From the NCBI GenBank assembly GCA_021234155.1, contig JAJEKV010000008.1, positions 16,902,006 to 16,966,005 of the forward strand: a stretch of 64,000 bases of DNA, written 5' to 3'. The notes beneath the pieces are model-generated. The model was not told where the DNA came from and ran no database searches. It saw only the letters and a list, made by a program, of their open reading frames with translations. The first letter of the stretch is position 1; each line of letters starts with the position of its first letter. The position numbers and the translations under genes are program-made. Source of the stretch: Isoetes taiwanensis (lineage: Eukaryota > Streptophyta > Lycopodiopsida > Isoetales > Isoetaceae). Shown in pieces: positions 1 through 10,907 of the stretch.

Positions 1-1459
1 GCATATTTTTCATCATATGCATTGGACATTTCTTGGTCTTTTTGTATTTTTTGGTACATCAATCTACTTTTTTTCTGCACTAATAATATTTAGTTATATC
101 CATCTCAGATTCCTCTATTTGAGATTCTTATGCAATCTTTTTTGTGCATATTTTGGAGCTAACAAATAATTGATATATGTATCTAATGCATAGAGCCAAA
201 TGTTGCACCCAATACTCATAATATATACAGATTATTATTTTATAACATGTTTTGAGAATATGCAAATACATGTGAAATGTGATTACATAGGTAAATTATT
301 TCTAAACATCAACATGGCTTCCATTTCATGAAATTTGATCTTCTCTCTGCCTTTTTTTGGCAGCATACAATACATGATGCTACTTCCTTAGGATCCAAGT
401 CAAGGACATATTGTAGGCTTTGCAACTTTTATGTTCCCATAAATTAACGTAGTTGGTTTAATTATTATATTGAAAATATATGACTAGCATCTTTGCAAAT
501 GCACTTCCTATGCACTCTACTTAGCCAAGCCAACCATGTAGCTATGTTGTTCGCTTGGTCCATTAGAACAAGTATGTGCTAACATTCTTATGTAAACATT
601 CTTATGCTAACATTCTTATGTGATCCTCTTATTCATGTAAGGTTTCCACAAGAAAACCACATTTACCATATGGGTCAAGTCATTTCCAATAGTTTCATTT
701 AGCATCCAAGTCTGCCAATTAAGTTATTGCGTCCGTTTGTATGGCTTCTCGTGTCATATGACAAAACAAGAAAAGAGTTTGCGTGACCCCAATGCATATT
801 GTAATGATTGTATTTCAAAAGACCACATTCAACATGCCCTGCCCTGAAATAACTTTTTATCACCATCCAGGCTACGCAACCTGCCATATATAAAGAAGGG
901 GGAACTATGTCGACAAGACTCTTCATTCCATTAACATTTTATAGAATATCAGATGGGCATTCTTCAACGTGTTGCATTTCCTATATATATCATTTGCAAC
1001 AAGAAGATCAAACTAAAGTTCACTTTTAAGGGGGTAAGTATTTATTCTTCATGCCACAGAAATAGACATAAGCCTTCTACAAGCATATATTATATTTCTA
1101 ACCTAAACTTCATCATGCACTTCTTGAATGTCCCTCTACATTATACTTGAAGAATCAAGTATTAAAAATACAAGTATTGCAAGAAGTATATAGACATGCA
1201 TCGTGAATAAATGTGGCTTTGTTTCACAACATTTATTGTCACACTAGATTCGACTTTAGGGAAAGAGTGATTCATAATTTTGGACATGTAAAAAAAACAA
1301 TGCTCATTGTTGTTAATGGTTCTTTTCATATACTCTTAACATTTCATTATGCATAAAAGAACCTCCATGTGTTGTGAGAAATGCAAGAATAACTTGAATC
1401 ACGTTCACATTACAAACAACTTGGTAAAGTGCCTGAATGTATAGATGGAATCATTTCCT
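1..1459. other. AT-rich left flank, no gene recognised
   Basis: No reading frame longer than about 75 codons and no protein family that I recognise. Base composition is AT-rich. A short direct repetition (CTAACATTCTTATG-like) is seen near 580-620. Treated as intergenic or decayed repeat DNA. Confidence 0.5.
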
Positions 1460-2331
1460 TCAACATAACTTATTTACGTGTGGGTTGAGGAAGGGATGTA
1501 GAAGTGCTGCTTTAGCACATAGACGATGCGATGGGTTCCACTCTAGCAACTTATATATGAGATCCTGAGCTTGAAGAGTTGCTGTTGGAAGGAGATGAGG
1601 TAATATCTCCTTGAAGGGTTTAAAAGGAAACTTAAAGTTAATACTATTTGCCAACTCCAAACCCTCTTCCCATTTATCCATGTCTGGGGATCCAAGAACA
1701 TGGCATATCTTGAATAGTTGATCCTCTTCGTCTTGTCCACGAAATAATGGTTTTAATGCAAAAAGTTCAAAGAATTATTGCTCCCCACGCCCACATATCT
1801 ATAGCTTCATCATAATATTGGGCTCCTAATAGCACCTCCTGGGGCTCTATAGTGTAAAGTAGTCACAATGACCTCTAGTGGAAGAATAGAATTCTTCTTC
1901 TCGCCATGCCAAAATCAGCAATCTTGAGGTGCATATTGTTTTGCAACAACAAATTTGGTGTTTAAGATCTCGATGGAAATAGCCATTCTCATGTATATAT
2001 TGCAAACCCGCAAAAGTCGTGGTGGCCAAGTATCTTATTTCATCTAGTGATAGAGCTTAGAACGATTTCTCAAGAATTCATGGAGATCGCCTTTGCATAA
2101 ATTCAAGACAAGGCGTACATGATAATCTCCACCAAATTTTTGTATATAACTTGTCTCAAGATGGATGACATTTGGGTGTTGCAAAAAGTGAGGCATTTTA
2201 ACTCTGTTAAATCTTGCGACATGTGAAATGGCAATTTTAGAATTTTAACAAAGAACGAAGTTCTTTTTTCTTGTGATCCATAGCTTTAACCACCAAGTCG
2301 TAGGATCCTCGCTCCAAGTCCGGCCCATGTA
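1460..2331 (-). pseudogene. decayed, intronless MHK/RCK-type serine/threonine kinase
   Basis: Read on the minus strand, the pieces line up in order with a protein kinase of the RCK/MAK/MHK group. A glycine-loop-like GSYDLVVKAMD lies near 2,300-2,270. HPNVIHLE lies near 2,180 and KGDLHEFL near 2,090. The catalytic-loop HRDLK is at about 1,975-1,961, then NLLLQNNMHLKIADFG with the DFG at about 1,916-1,908. YYDEAIDMWAWGAII follows, then LFKICHVLGSPD and NSINFKFPFKPF. The C-lobe end is LLEWNPSHRL..ALLHPFL. The LFKI..VLG.PD and NF.FP signatures point to the MHK/RCK group rather than to CDKs or MAPKs. Several frame changes and stops, for example just after HRDLK and after DFG, rule out a functional protein. 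No introns are visible, which suggests a retrocopy or one large exon. The N-terminal side is cut by the MITE at 2,342-2,776. Confidence 0.7.
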
Positions 2332-2786
2332 TATGAAACGGAACTCAGATATCTCAAGCGGGATGTGGGTTAATGTGGCCAAAATTTTGGGTTAATGTGG
2401 CTATGCCACATTAACCATCGGTTAATGTGGCTATCCGATATCAGCCGTGTGGTTAATATGGCCAAAAAGTGGTTAATGTGGCCAAAAACCAGCTTCAAAA
2501 CCGCTTGCGGGGGGGCAAAAATTTCAATCGACCGTTCTTTTCTGCTCTATGGGCGCTTTGATTCGATCTAAAAACCATGCCAATCACTTCATCTACCTCT
2601 TTTATGCTAGATCGGTGAAGAGAGGAAGAGATTTGAAGCAAAATGGAGCCGGATCGACCAAAAACACAAAAAAAACGCCCCAAAACAGCTTGGTTTTGGG
2701 CTTCAAACCGCGCCGTTTTTCATGGTCGATATAAAGCGCCACATTAACCACATCCCGCTTGAGATTTACTTGCTCCTATGAAACGG
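2332..2786. mobile_element. MULE-like MITE with 10-bp target duplication
   Basis: The same 10 bases, TATGAAACGG, stand at 2,332-2,341 and 2,777-2,786 and bracket a 435-bp body. The body carries near-terminal inverted repeats: ATCTCAAGCGGGATGTGG at 2,351 and its reverse complement ending at 2,765, matching over about 28 of 30 bases with the following GTTAATGTGGC. Inside the left end the motif GGTTAATGTGGC or a close form occurs about six times (2,367-2,485), once inverted, like subterminal transposase-binding repeats. A duplication of 9-10 bp fits Mutator-like elements. There is no coding capacity, so it is non-autonomous. It interrupts the kinase pseudogene. Confidence 0.65.
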
Positions 2787-4228
2787 GCATATCGTAAATC
2801 TCGCCCTTCAACATGCCGGTAGATGAAGGCTTCACATCTGCCGATTTGCGCAACCAAAGCCATGTCTATGCTTGGCTCCAACCTGTGAGGCTTTTTATCA
2901 CTTCTCATTGTATTTTACCTTTTTCTTCGCTTAGATTTGCATTCTCATTAGATTACGCTTTTGCCTTTTTCTTCGTAATCCTCTAGCTTTAGCGCTTCGC
3001 CTTCGGGATGTGACAGAGGGATATCAAAAGCACATGCTTTTTACTTTTTGCTTTTTTAGTTGCCTATTTTTAGCATTTCATCTTATTTCGTGACCCTTTC
3101 AATTGCATGAGGTAAGCATAAGCTATCTAACTCGCTGGCCTTTTTATGTGCATTTGGATGAGTTCCTTGATCCGTTGGCATTGGATGAGTTCCATTATCA
3201 TCTGCAAGATATTTTAGAATGTGCATTATTATCTTTCCATCCATGACAAAGATGTATGTGTAGTTCATAATGTTGCGTAGATAAATAGATGTGTGCTTGG
3301 ATGGGAAATATGGAGACATGAACATATCCATAAACAGAAATTGTACGTAACGTGATTTAAGGCCATTTTCCACGCTTTGATTATTCTCGCTTTCTTAATA
3401 ATCGGGCCTATGTTGGCAGCGCAATGTCCCTCCATGTAAAGAAAATTGTTAAGCAAAATTAGGGATAGATTTTTTACTCAAAACTTTCATCTTTTCAATG
3501 GCATCCATCCGATATGAACATGTGGTTTCCTTTGCAAACGCATCCTTAGCATCCTTATTGTGCTTCCGAACCGGCATATTCTCGATGCATTTGGGTGGAA
3601 TTTCCTTTTATATTATGCCGTGCATAATAATATTTGGGTGGAGACTCATGGATATTTATTTGAAAAGACTAAAACACCAAATGGGTCTTCAAGTGGAAAC
3701 CGAAATGGCAAAGTTAGTCTTAGGGTAGTAGAGGGTTTTCTAATGTTTGAGAGCGATTCATGTCCATGAGAAGTTTATGGTCAAGCCAAATGCTGCAAAT
3801 TATTGAATTCATTACAATCAGTATTGTACCCCAAAATCCATGCATGTGTGTGGGTTTTCTTCAATTTTATTATGGTTAGAAATAAATAACAAGGGATTGA
3901 TTCGTTGGAGATATGGAACAAGCGCTGACGAAGATATATTGATGTACCGAGCAAAAGGTAGTAGACAAGAAAATGAGGTGAGAATGATGTCATGTTTCAT
4001 TGCTTCTCGGGCACAGATGAACTCATAAAACCATCAAAGATGAGTGGAAAAGAGCATTGATTCTAAAATATAAAGAGCCCAAATTTATTTGTCTATTCGA
4101 AAGGTGTTATTTGTGGAGCTCGCATGATCATAACTCAGATAATTGGCTCACAATTATCAGCAATACGAGCCCAAAGCCATGCTCGAAAAAGAAAAACTGC
4201 ATATATCGAGTTTGACGTCAGAGGTTAA
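2787..4228. other. no gene recognised
   Basis: Short overlapping frames only (up to about 96 codons, on both strands) with no family signature. The first about 100 bases may be the displaced N-terminal side of the kinase pseudogene, but I could not align it with confidence. Confidence 0.4.
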
Positions 4229-4229
4229 C

Positions 4230-4231
<2 letters not shown>

Positions 4232-4309
<78 letters not shown>

Positions 4310-4336
4310 ATATATACATGCTATATATATACATAT

Positions 4337-4394
<58 letters not shown>
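4232..4394. repeat. (TA)n microsatellite
   Basis: About 160 bp of nearly pure TA dinucleotides, broken by a few TACATA variants around 4,315-4,350. It is self-complementary and would read as alternating I/Y codons in any frame, so the open frame over it is not a gene. Length is likely unstable and may be misassembled. Confidence 0.95.
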
Positions 4395-4396
<2 letters not shown>

Positions 4397-4576
4397 TGAT
4401 ATCTAACTTGATATAAGTTTAGATATCATATATCGTAAACTCATATACAAATCCATACCTAACTCATATATGATTGGCTCTTTTGATGTATAAGTTAGGG
4501 TGCCAGCTAGTAGCACCGCATGAAGACAACCCGCATGTTTATTTAGGCTATTGACGGCCGATGATTGTAAGTATGG

Positions 4577-4945
4577 TTGGTTGATATCTATCTTTGCAAG
4601 TCGCTGATCATTTCAGAACTATTATTTGAAGTTTCAACACTCTTCTATAAATTGAGATTTGTGGCCCAACAATCACATAAATGTTTGTCTTCAGCATTTG
4701 GTGAGCTAATGTCTGCTTGCAACAATTTTAACAAAATCAAAGTGAAGGAAAAACGTGATATGAAAACACCAAATACTATTGTCTATGGACACATTATAGG
4801 TATGTACAAATGCTCTATTTATTATTTCCTACTACCAGATGTTGCAGAAGCACAAACGTCAGCAAGTTCTATTCATAGAGTATTTAGTCATGGATATTTC
4901 TATTATCTTGATGGATATATTTGTGATAGGCTTAGAAACTTATAA
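4577..4945 (+). CDS. 122-codon open frame, unknown, doubtful
   Basis: This is the longest uninterrupted frame in the left flank outside repeats (ATG to TAA). The translation has a hydrophobic start and a segment reading YYFLLPDVAEAQTSASSIHRVF, loosely reminiscent of the linker after an ABC-transporter membrane domain, but too short to assign. There are no visible splice sites or neighbours to support it. It could be one exon of a decayed gene or chance. Confidence 0.15.
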   Translation: MVDIYLCKSLIISELLFEVSTLFYKLRFVAQQSHKCLSSAFGELMSACNNFNKIKVKEKRDMKTPNTIVYGHIIGMYKCSIYYFLLPDVAEAQTSASSIHRVFSHGYFYYLDGYICDRLRNL

Positions 4946-6399
4946 GCCGTTGTTAAAGCATATTTGATTTGTGTTTGTTTGATGCTAAAGGTCCCATCAT
5001 GCTAATGCACATCATCAGATTTTTAAAACACTTGTATTTTCATAACGACATTGCATCTTCAAAACATTCACTACATTTTACATTTTTAAAGAAACAATAA
5101 AATTTTACTAGTAATAGGGGATGAGAAATGGTAGATGTTGATAGGAGTACGCAGGGGGTAAAAGGTGTTTTGGGCAAGAGATGGCCATGGTGGTAACCGT
5201 GCCGCAGGAGGGAGAGAGTGGTTTGTTGATGCAGGGGCATTAGCGCAAGACATTGTGGACAAAAATAAATGCTATTCAAAAGGGCGTGCTCAAAACTTCA
5301 CTAAGAAATACATGACCGAAGTTCTAGGACCGCAAGCACCGGGCTAGAAAAGGTTGGGACGCCAACGTATGGGTAGAAAATGTCCCTAAGGGAAGGAGGA
5401 ATTAGAGGGTACCTCTGAAGCTCAAGAAGGAAGTATACGCATTGTATTGAGCAAATCTTAAGGAAAAGGGAGGTCCGGAGGACTAATGGGTAAAGCACGC
5501 CATGGTCGCCATTTTGACGCTTACATTTTTGTACACTTTTGTAGTATAATTGGTGTCACCGCGATAGCAATGCGAGGATTGTGGGAGGCAAGATAATGAT
5601 TGTCGATTGTTTTGAATTTTATGCCACATCATTGCCCCTCTTTTCAAATTAGGAAAGGAATCATATGCCTTCTGTTTTTTGCCGCTTTGGCCGATTGAAC
5701 CCTAATGAATTTAGAGTTGAATACCAATCGATACACGATGAAATCTCTTCTCAAACAAGAGATTGTGCCCCATGATGATCTAAAGAACAAAAAATAAATC
5801 TAGCTACGTGTATTTTTCTCCCAAATGTTTCTTCAAGACCTAAAAACTTAAGGCTTATCTTTTTATCAGAGAGGTTGAAGAATCCGAGCAATGAATAATA
5901 TAAGAAGTTTATGCAAATTTACAAAAGAATTAAAGGAAACTCACATGACGCGGGGTGGAATGGCTTCTAGAACCTAGGCAAAGGGCTTATTATCCAGATA
6001 TAAAAGGAGAGACTATTAATTGGAAGAGCTTTTTGATTATTATAAAACTCCCAATGAAAAAGCAGAGGCCAACTCTACTAGACCCAAGAGAAAGTATATA
6101 GGCAAATCCAACCCGGAAAGGGGGAAGAAAGCAAAGAAAAGTGACAGAGATGACGAAGATGATGGGGAAAAAACCAAGTCGTTTAGCTAGACGACATATT
6201 CAACTGAATTTACAATCAAAATAGAGCAATGTTTTTTGTGATGCTCCCCCTAACCTATACGACGCCTCCATCGTAGAAATACGAAATTCCTCTCCCAGTG
6301 GGCAACTCCATCACTACGTAAAGCCCTCCATCTAACTCTAACTAATTTGTGATGGCCAAGGATCGGCCAAGGACACAGAGGTGTCATTCGTGCCCCACG
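4946..6399. other. no gene recognised
   Basis: Only short frames. A charged, lysine-rich stretch lies around 6,050-6,190 (KRKYIGKSNP-like codons) without a recognisable domain. No repeat family identified apart from the start of the repeat listed next. Confidence 0.35.
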
Positions 6400-7050
6400 C
6401 CTATGGGAATCCTATATAGCGTAAGCGCATACATGTTAGCACCGCACACCGGGAACAATACAAACGAATAATATGCCACCGCCAAGGGTGGCTCATCCAT
6501 CATCAATATGTACCTATAACATAACACCAACATAACATAAAAAATGCATCATAAATGAGGATTCTACCCCGCTCGTGAGACTCAAGGGGTCACTAACGCA
6601 TCGTGGCCTCCAGATAAGAACAGAGAAAAGCATAACATGGCGCTATCGCATAGAATAATGGCTAGGTAGTCCACTCCATCCGCCTCCCTCGGTACACTTT
6701 GCGTATAGGCTAAACATGCTATGGCATGATTGTAGCCTCCCGCAGACGCAATCTCATGGAATCACCCCATGGGACTACCTGTGTTACAACTCCCCTGGGC
6801 CCCATGAGGCAGTTAGGAGGCATCCCCTCCCCAAAGACAATGGATCCCCTCGTGCTAGAGAACACGCGCCACATCAACAACCCCCATCCGTGCATTTACC
6901 ATTCCCTAAATATAAAGGTCGCCTCACCGCGCCCGCTCGAAAGTTAAGGACGCCAAATGGTCATATCCCCGAACCCGTGGAGTGTCGATCTATACCCAAA
7001 ATTTCAGTGACCTAATTATAAGCCTAGCACACTATAGGAATCTTGTAGCC
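6400..7050. repeat. diverged dispersed repeat, copy 1
   Basis: Shares an ordered series of blocks with 8,400-8,950: AAGGGTGGCTCA, CATAACATAACA-like runs, a GGGAATCCTACCC/AGGATTCTACCCC block, GTCCACTCCATCC, ACTTTGCGTATAGGCT against ACTTTGCAGATAGGCT, and ATGAGGCAG followed by a GGAGG-rich block. The order and spacing are conserved while the sequence has diverged. The family is not identified; an old LTR is possible. Confidence 0.5.
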
Positions 7051-8399
7051 ATTCTAGGCAAGATCCCACCCCCCAAGCTTCACCATCATACCCATTATCT
7101 GGGTTCAATCACACCACAGTGGGGCTCTCGTGCATAGGCTACATCTAAAATATATTTGGCATAAATGTTAGGATTCTTGTAGTTCATTACTAAAAGGGGC
7201 AAAAGGAACAATGGATGACCAACATATTGTAATCCTATAAGACTTTTGGCCCTTGTAGTATTACCAAGATTATTGCTAATATCTACATGATTGGTCACAG
7301 TACTAGATTTTACCTTATTGTTCTTTTGCTTCTTTGGGTGAATGGTCTACAAGAATCTTGAGTAATCGGGCTCTTTTGGTCGACGCATGCATCAAACAAA
7401 AGAATATTTACAAGATATCAACCGGTTTTGTATTGCCGACCCTTAGTTTTCCCATTTTTCTCGGGCGAAGTTATGACAAATATTGTTGACAATTAAACAC
7501 ATGTTATTTCAGCCTATTTTGATAGCTTATGACCGATCAGATATTAATGGTAACCACAGGCATGATGGGCATATATTGTCCTAATTTCTTATGCTAATGA
7601 AACTCTATATATGCTTAGACAGGGGTTTTAGAGGTATAATGCATACATTTACTTGTAAACATACTCTAAATTTTGAAGGATATTGGCGGATTTGCTAAGG
7701 TCTTGAAGTCATAACGCCCATCTTTTTAATGTATTAGTCTACATTTGGTTTTTTCCGATGTGAAATGTAAGACATTAATCATTGAATAAAAGTATCTTCT
7801 TATCACATTTTGAACCATAAAATCCAAAGTTGGCTTACCGCGGTAGGAGGAAGTATTTGACATTAGAATACTACCCAGCTCAATACTAGTTGTAACAGAT
7901 TCAGCCATAATGGCAAGTAGGTCCTATATAAAAATATGTTAAATGTTGAGTTTAATAAATTTAAATTCATTAAAACAGCCTATACGCATAATGGAAATGA
8001 TGGAGTTGTTTATTAAATCGAAAATACTCTATAATATTAAGATTTGTATATAAAGAAAAACCAATAGTCTATGTTAATGGACTTATATGATTATGGAAAT
8101 GGTAGGCCTCTTCCCAAAATGACTTTGGAAAATATATTTGGACTATAGGGAATTATATATTGAAAGCCTTTGGAAATCAAACTATTTGAAACAAGATGTA
8201 TTTGACATTGAGAGACAAAACATCATCAAGAGATTGAACAAGATTTTGAGAAACCGAAGTTCATCCCTCCTATCAATGCCCTTGCTGACATGAGGCCGTC
8301 CACCTAACATCAGATCCTTGCTAACGCATTAAAGAATCCAATGGGAAAGAATGGATTTGTCGCTCATCCCGCCTCCCTCGTCCTAAACTTTACTTCTGA
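7051..8399. other. no gene recognised
   Basis: AT-rich spacer between the two diverged repeat copies. Frames are below 70 codons and no signature is seen. Confidence 0.4.
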
Positions 8400-8950
8400 A
8401 GCACATCAAACATGAGCACATAGTATCAAATGACATATATATCCACCTCGAAGGGTGGCTCACCATAACATAACATCTATAACAACAAAATCAGTGACAT
8501 CAACATAAGGGGAATCCTACCCAAGGCTCATATTCAAGGGGGTCGATTGACAACTTGGGTCTCCAGAGGTCAAAGAAGACAGAGTTCATAACAATGGACT
8601 TGGCTGGCATAGAACATGGTCATTGGGTGGTCCACTCCATCCTCCCCTCCTATGCATACTTTGCAGATAGGCTGATAAGTCTTGGAGCGACCGTGGCCGA
8701 CGCGGTCGTGAGCCAAAGGGGTTACCGGCTTACATCTCCCCAGCCTCGATGAGGCAGGAGGAGATCGCCTCCTCCGAAGATGCATTCCAGCCATGGGTAC
8801 GCTGAGAACCATTTGCCATCTATGACTTCAACCCCATTGAAGGTGGCGCACTCAAGAGGTGTCGAGCCCATACCTTGCCCACACTCAGTGGCAAGCTATT
8901 AGGCCTAGCCCATAGTGTTCGCGGGTAGGCTTTACACACCGTAGGGATCA
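8400..8950. repeat. diverged dispersed repeat, copy 2
   Basis: Second copy of the block series described for 6,400-7,050, in the same orientation about 1.95 kb downstream. Short frames here are not credible genes. Confidence 0.5.
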
Positions 8951-10141
8951 ATCAGAGCCGCACAAGTCTTCCTTGTCACGGGCCTAGCTCACACCCACAT
9001 ACCAAGGGCTCTTATGCACAAAGCCAAGTAATTTGAATTAATGAGGCTAGCTAGATACATTATCTACTAAGGCGTTTAGGTCTCTAACCCCCTTCCCAAT
9101 ACACAGGAGTGTGCACAGAGATAGAACATCATCATCCATAGAACTAAAATACAGAATAACATCTAATCTATCTACCTAAACATACATAGTGAGGTTCCTT
9201 CCTTAGAGGCTGAGATCTTGGAATCTATAGGTCTTCTAAGGCTAATAGAAGATTCTAACTTCGCCTTAACGCTTCTGAAGTTGGTATTGCACAAATGATT
9301 GACCACATACCGATTCTTGACTCGGGCCCAACTCCACCGAAAGGCATCCATGCTCGATCCGCCTCACGACGAATGTGCGGATCTATTGGGCAATGCCGCT
9401 TCAAGAAAGATCCGGCACGGCGGAATGGCGCAGACGCTTGGTCAAAATGGCTCTTGGAGGCTGGAATCCGGAAAAGGGGACACTTTTAGGGTTCCTGCCT
9501 CTTTCTGCTCACATTTTAGGGTTAGGTTCTATGGGCCATATGGCTCATATGGGGTATTGCCACGTGGCAATATGGGATATATTCACATGTTGCACATAAC
9601 ATGTGCGATATAATGGGTTCTAATGGTTGTACCCTGTGGTACAATTCTTTTACTTGCTGTTGCGGTACATGTCGCCATAGTTTCCATTCAGACTAGTGAC
9701 GATGGCAAAGATAATATATGTATTTATATCAGATATTATACCGAACGCAGGGGGGAGGGGGGGTCAAACAACTCAAACAAAGAGCAGCCGTTGAAGATGC
9801 TTTTTGAATCATAGAGAGATGATGATTATCCAACCGCAATTAGTGATTGTAGAATGTTGTTTGACCAATTTGTTTTGCCTACCTAATCGTGGCCTTCCGT
9901 GCCCCCTACCCATCAACAATCACGAATATAAGTTCATTATTTTCTAATACCTCCTCGTTCACCACTCGGGAGGTTTATTCTTGGTCAAATCCCCAAGGTA
10001 ACACATCTACTGGCATAGGCATTTGACATGGATTATTAATAATGCTCCGTACAATCTCCATAGCATATGCTGGATCATATCGTCTACTAATGTAAATGGA
10101 GCTTGGTGAATGTATGACATGCTTCACATGGATCTGAATGT
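8951..10141. other. no gene recognised
   Basis: Contains overlapping short frames near 9,295-9,613 without a family signature, a palindromic G-box at 9,555-9,572, and a G-rich run near 9,750. No supported gene. Confidence 0.35.
9555..9572. promoter_or_regulatory. 18-bp perfect palindrome centred on a G-box
   Basis: TATTGCCACGTGGCAATA is its own reverse complement and contains CACGTG, the core bound by plant bZIP and bHLH factors. No gene with a credible start follows, so a regulatory role is only a possibility. Confidence 0.3.
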
Positions 10142-10754
10142 CTTAAGACCACATGGATAATGGTTAGACTGCTTGTTAAGCTTGTTCATGTCCTCCAGCT
10201 ACGCTAACCTATCCCGTTCATTCACAAATACTGTAAGCTCCATGTCCTCGACAACGACGGGTTGAACCTCTCTTCCCCAATTTAAGACCCTCTTGGAAGC
10301 TTTTAAGTTAGCTAAGTCTTTAGCTTGTTGCAAGTAGTAACTTGGAGTAGGTTTATTGAATGTAGCTCTACGCATAGCGATAACCCCGTGGCATATAGAT
10401 ATTGGTGTAACTGCTACATTACTAGGCCAACCATACTTAAACATGTCTTACCGTTTACATCCGTCTTCATAAAAAGTTTCTTTGTATTCAGTTCCTCTAC
10501 AATGAGTACGTCTAAGCAGATCTTTCTTCTTCCTCACATGCGAGTATGGTTCCTTGTTTGGTCATCCTGTCCAATTCTTTCTTTTTGGAGAAGAGTATTA
10601 ACTCCAGCTTGCCATTTGTCTTAGAAAGATCGACGTACCGCTCAGCACCCTCATCCATTTCTTCTCCAGGACACAAAGGGTTAGTGGTTGCTGTGAGAAT
10701 AGGCCCGTCATCTATGGTAACATCATAAGGTATCACTTTTGGGTCACCCACCAC
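10142..10754 (-). pseudogene. fragment of an unknown protein-coding sequence
   Basis: On the minus strand a frame from about 10,754 to 10,512 is rich in charged residues (KKKELDRMTKQG, LCPGEEMDEGAERYVDLSKTNGKL). A second frame runs from 10,444 to 10,199 (PTPSYYLQQAKDLANLKASKRVLNWGRE..., ending FVNERDRLA). After the stop at about 10,197 the same frame stays sensible (LEDMNKLNKQSNHYPCGLK). The codon use looks protein-like, but I recognise no family. The stop sits where a CAG may have been mis-called (GCGTAG for GCAGAG), a change seen repeatedly elsewhere in the window. It could be a piece of a transposon-borne gene or of a host gene. Confidence 0.35.
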
Positions 10755-10907
10755 AGAAATTTTTGAGATGAATTTTGGGTTATTTTAGCTACATGCTAAA
10801 AAGTATGAGAGGGGAAATTTGTAGGGAGCTAAACCACAGAAAGTTTTGGCTAAAGCCATTATGGCTAATAAGAAATATGCGCTTAGTAATTTATTCCCTG
10901 TCGATGT
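10755..10907. repeat. spacer repeat next to the 450-bp array, copy 1
   Basis: Closely matches 17,948-18,120: CACAGAAA..TTGAGATGAATTTTGGG, then GAGAGGGGAAATTTGTAG, AACCACAGAAAGTTTTGG and AGCCATTATGGCTAATAAG. In both places it leads directly into a 450-bp monomer, so it belongs to the repeat landscape that predates the retrotransposons. Confidence 0.7.

Noticed and set aside
2400-2490. Repeated GGTTAATGTGGC motif as a possible CRISPR-like or regulatory array
   Set aside because: The spacers are irregular and short, one copy is inverted, and the whole is bounded by inverted ends and a target duplication, which fits a MITE.
4143-4406. 87-codon open frame across the TA tract
   Set aside because: It is the translation of a (TA)n microsatellite (alternating I and Y) and not a gene.
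6716-7015. 99-codon frame rich in Pro/His/Arg
   Set aside because: Lies in the diverged dispersed repeat, is not conserved as a frame in the second copy, and has no family signature.
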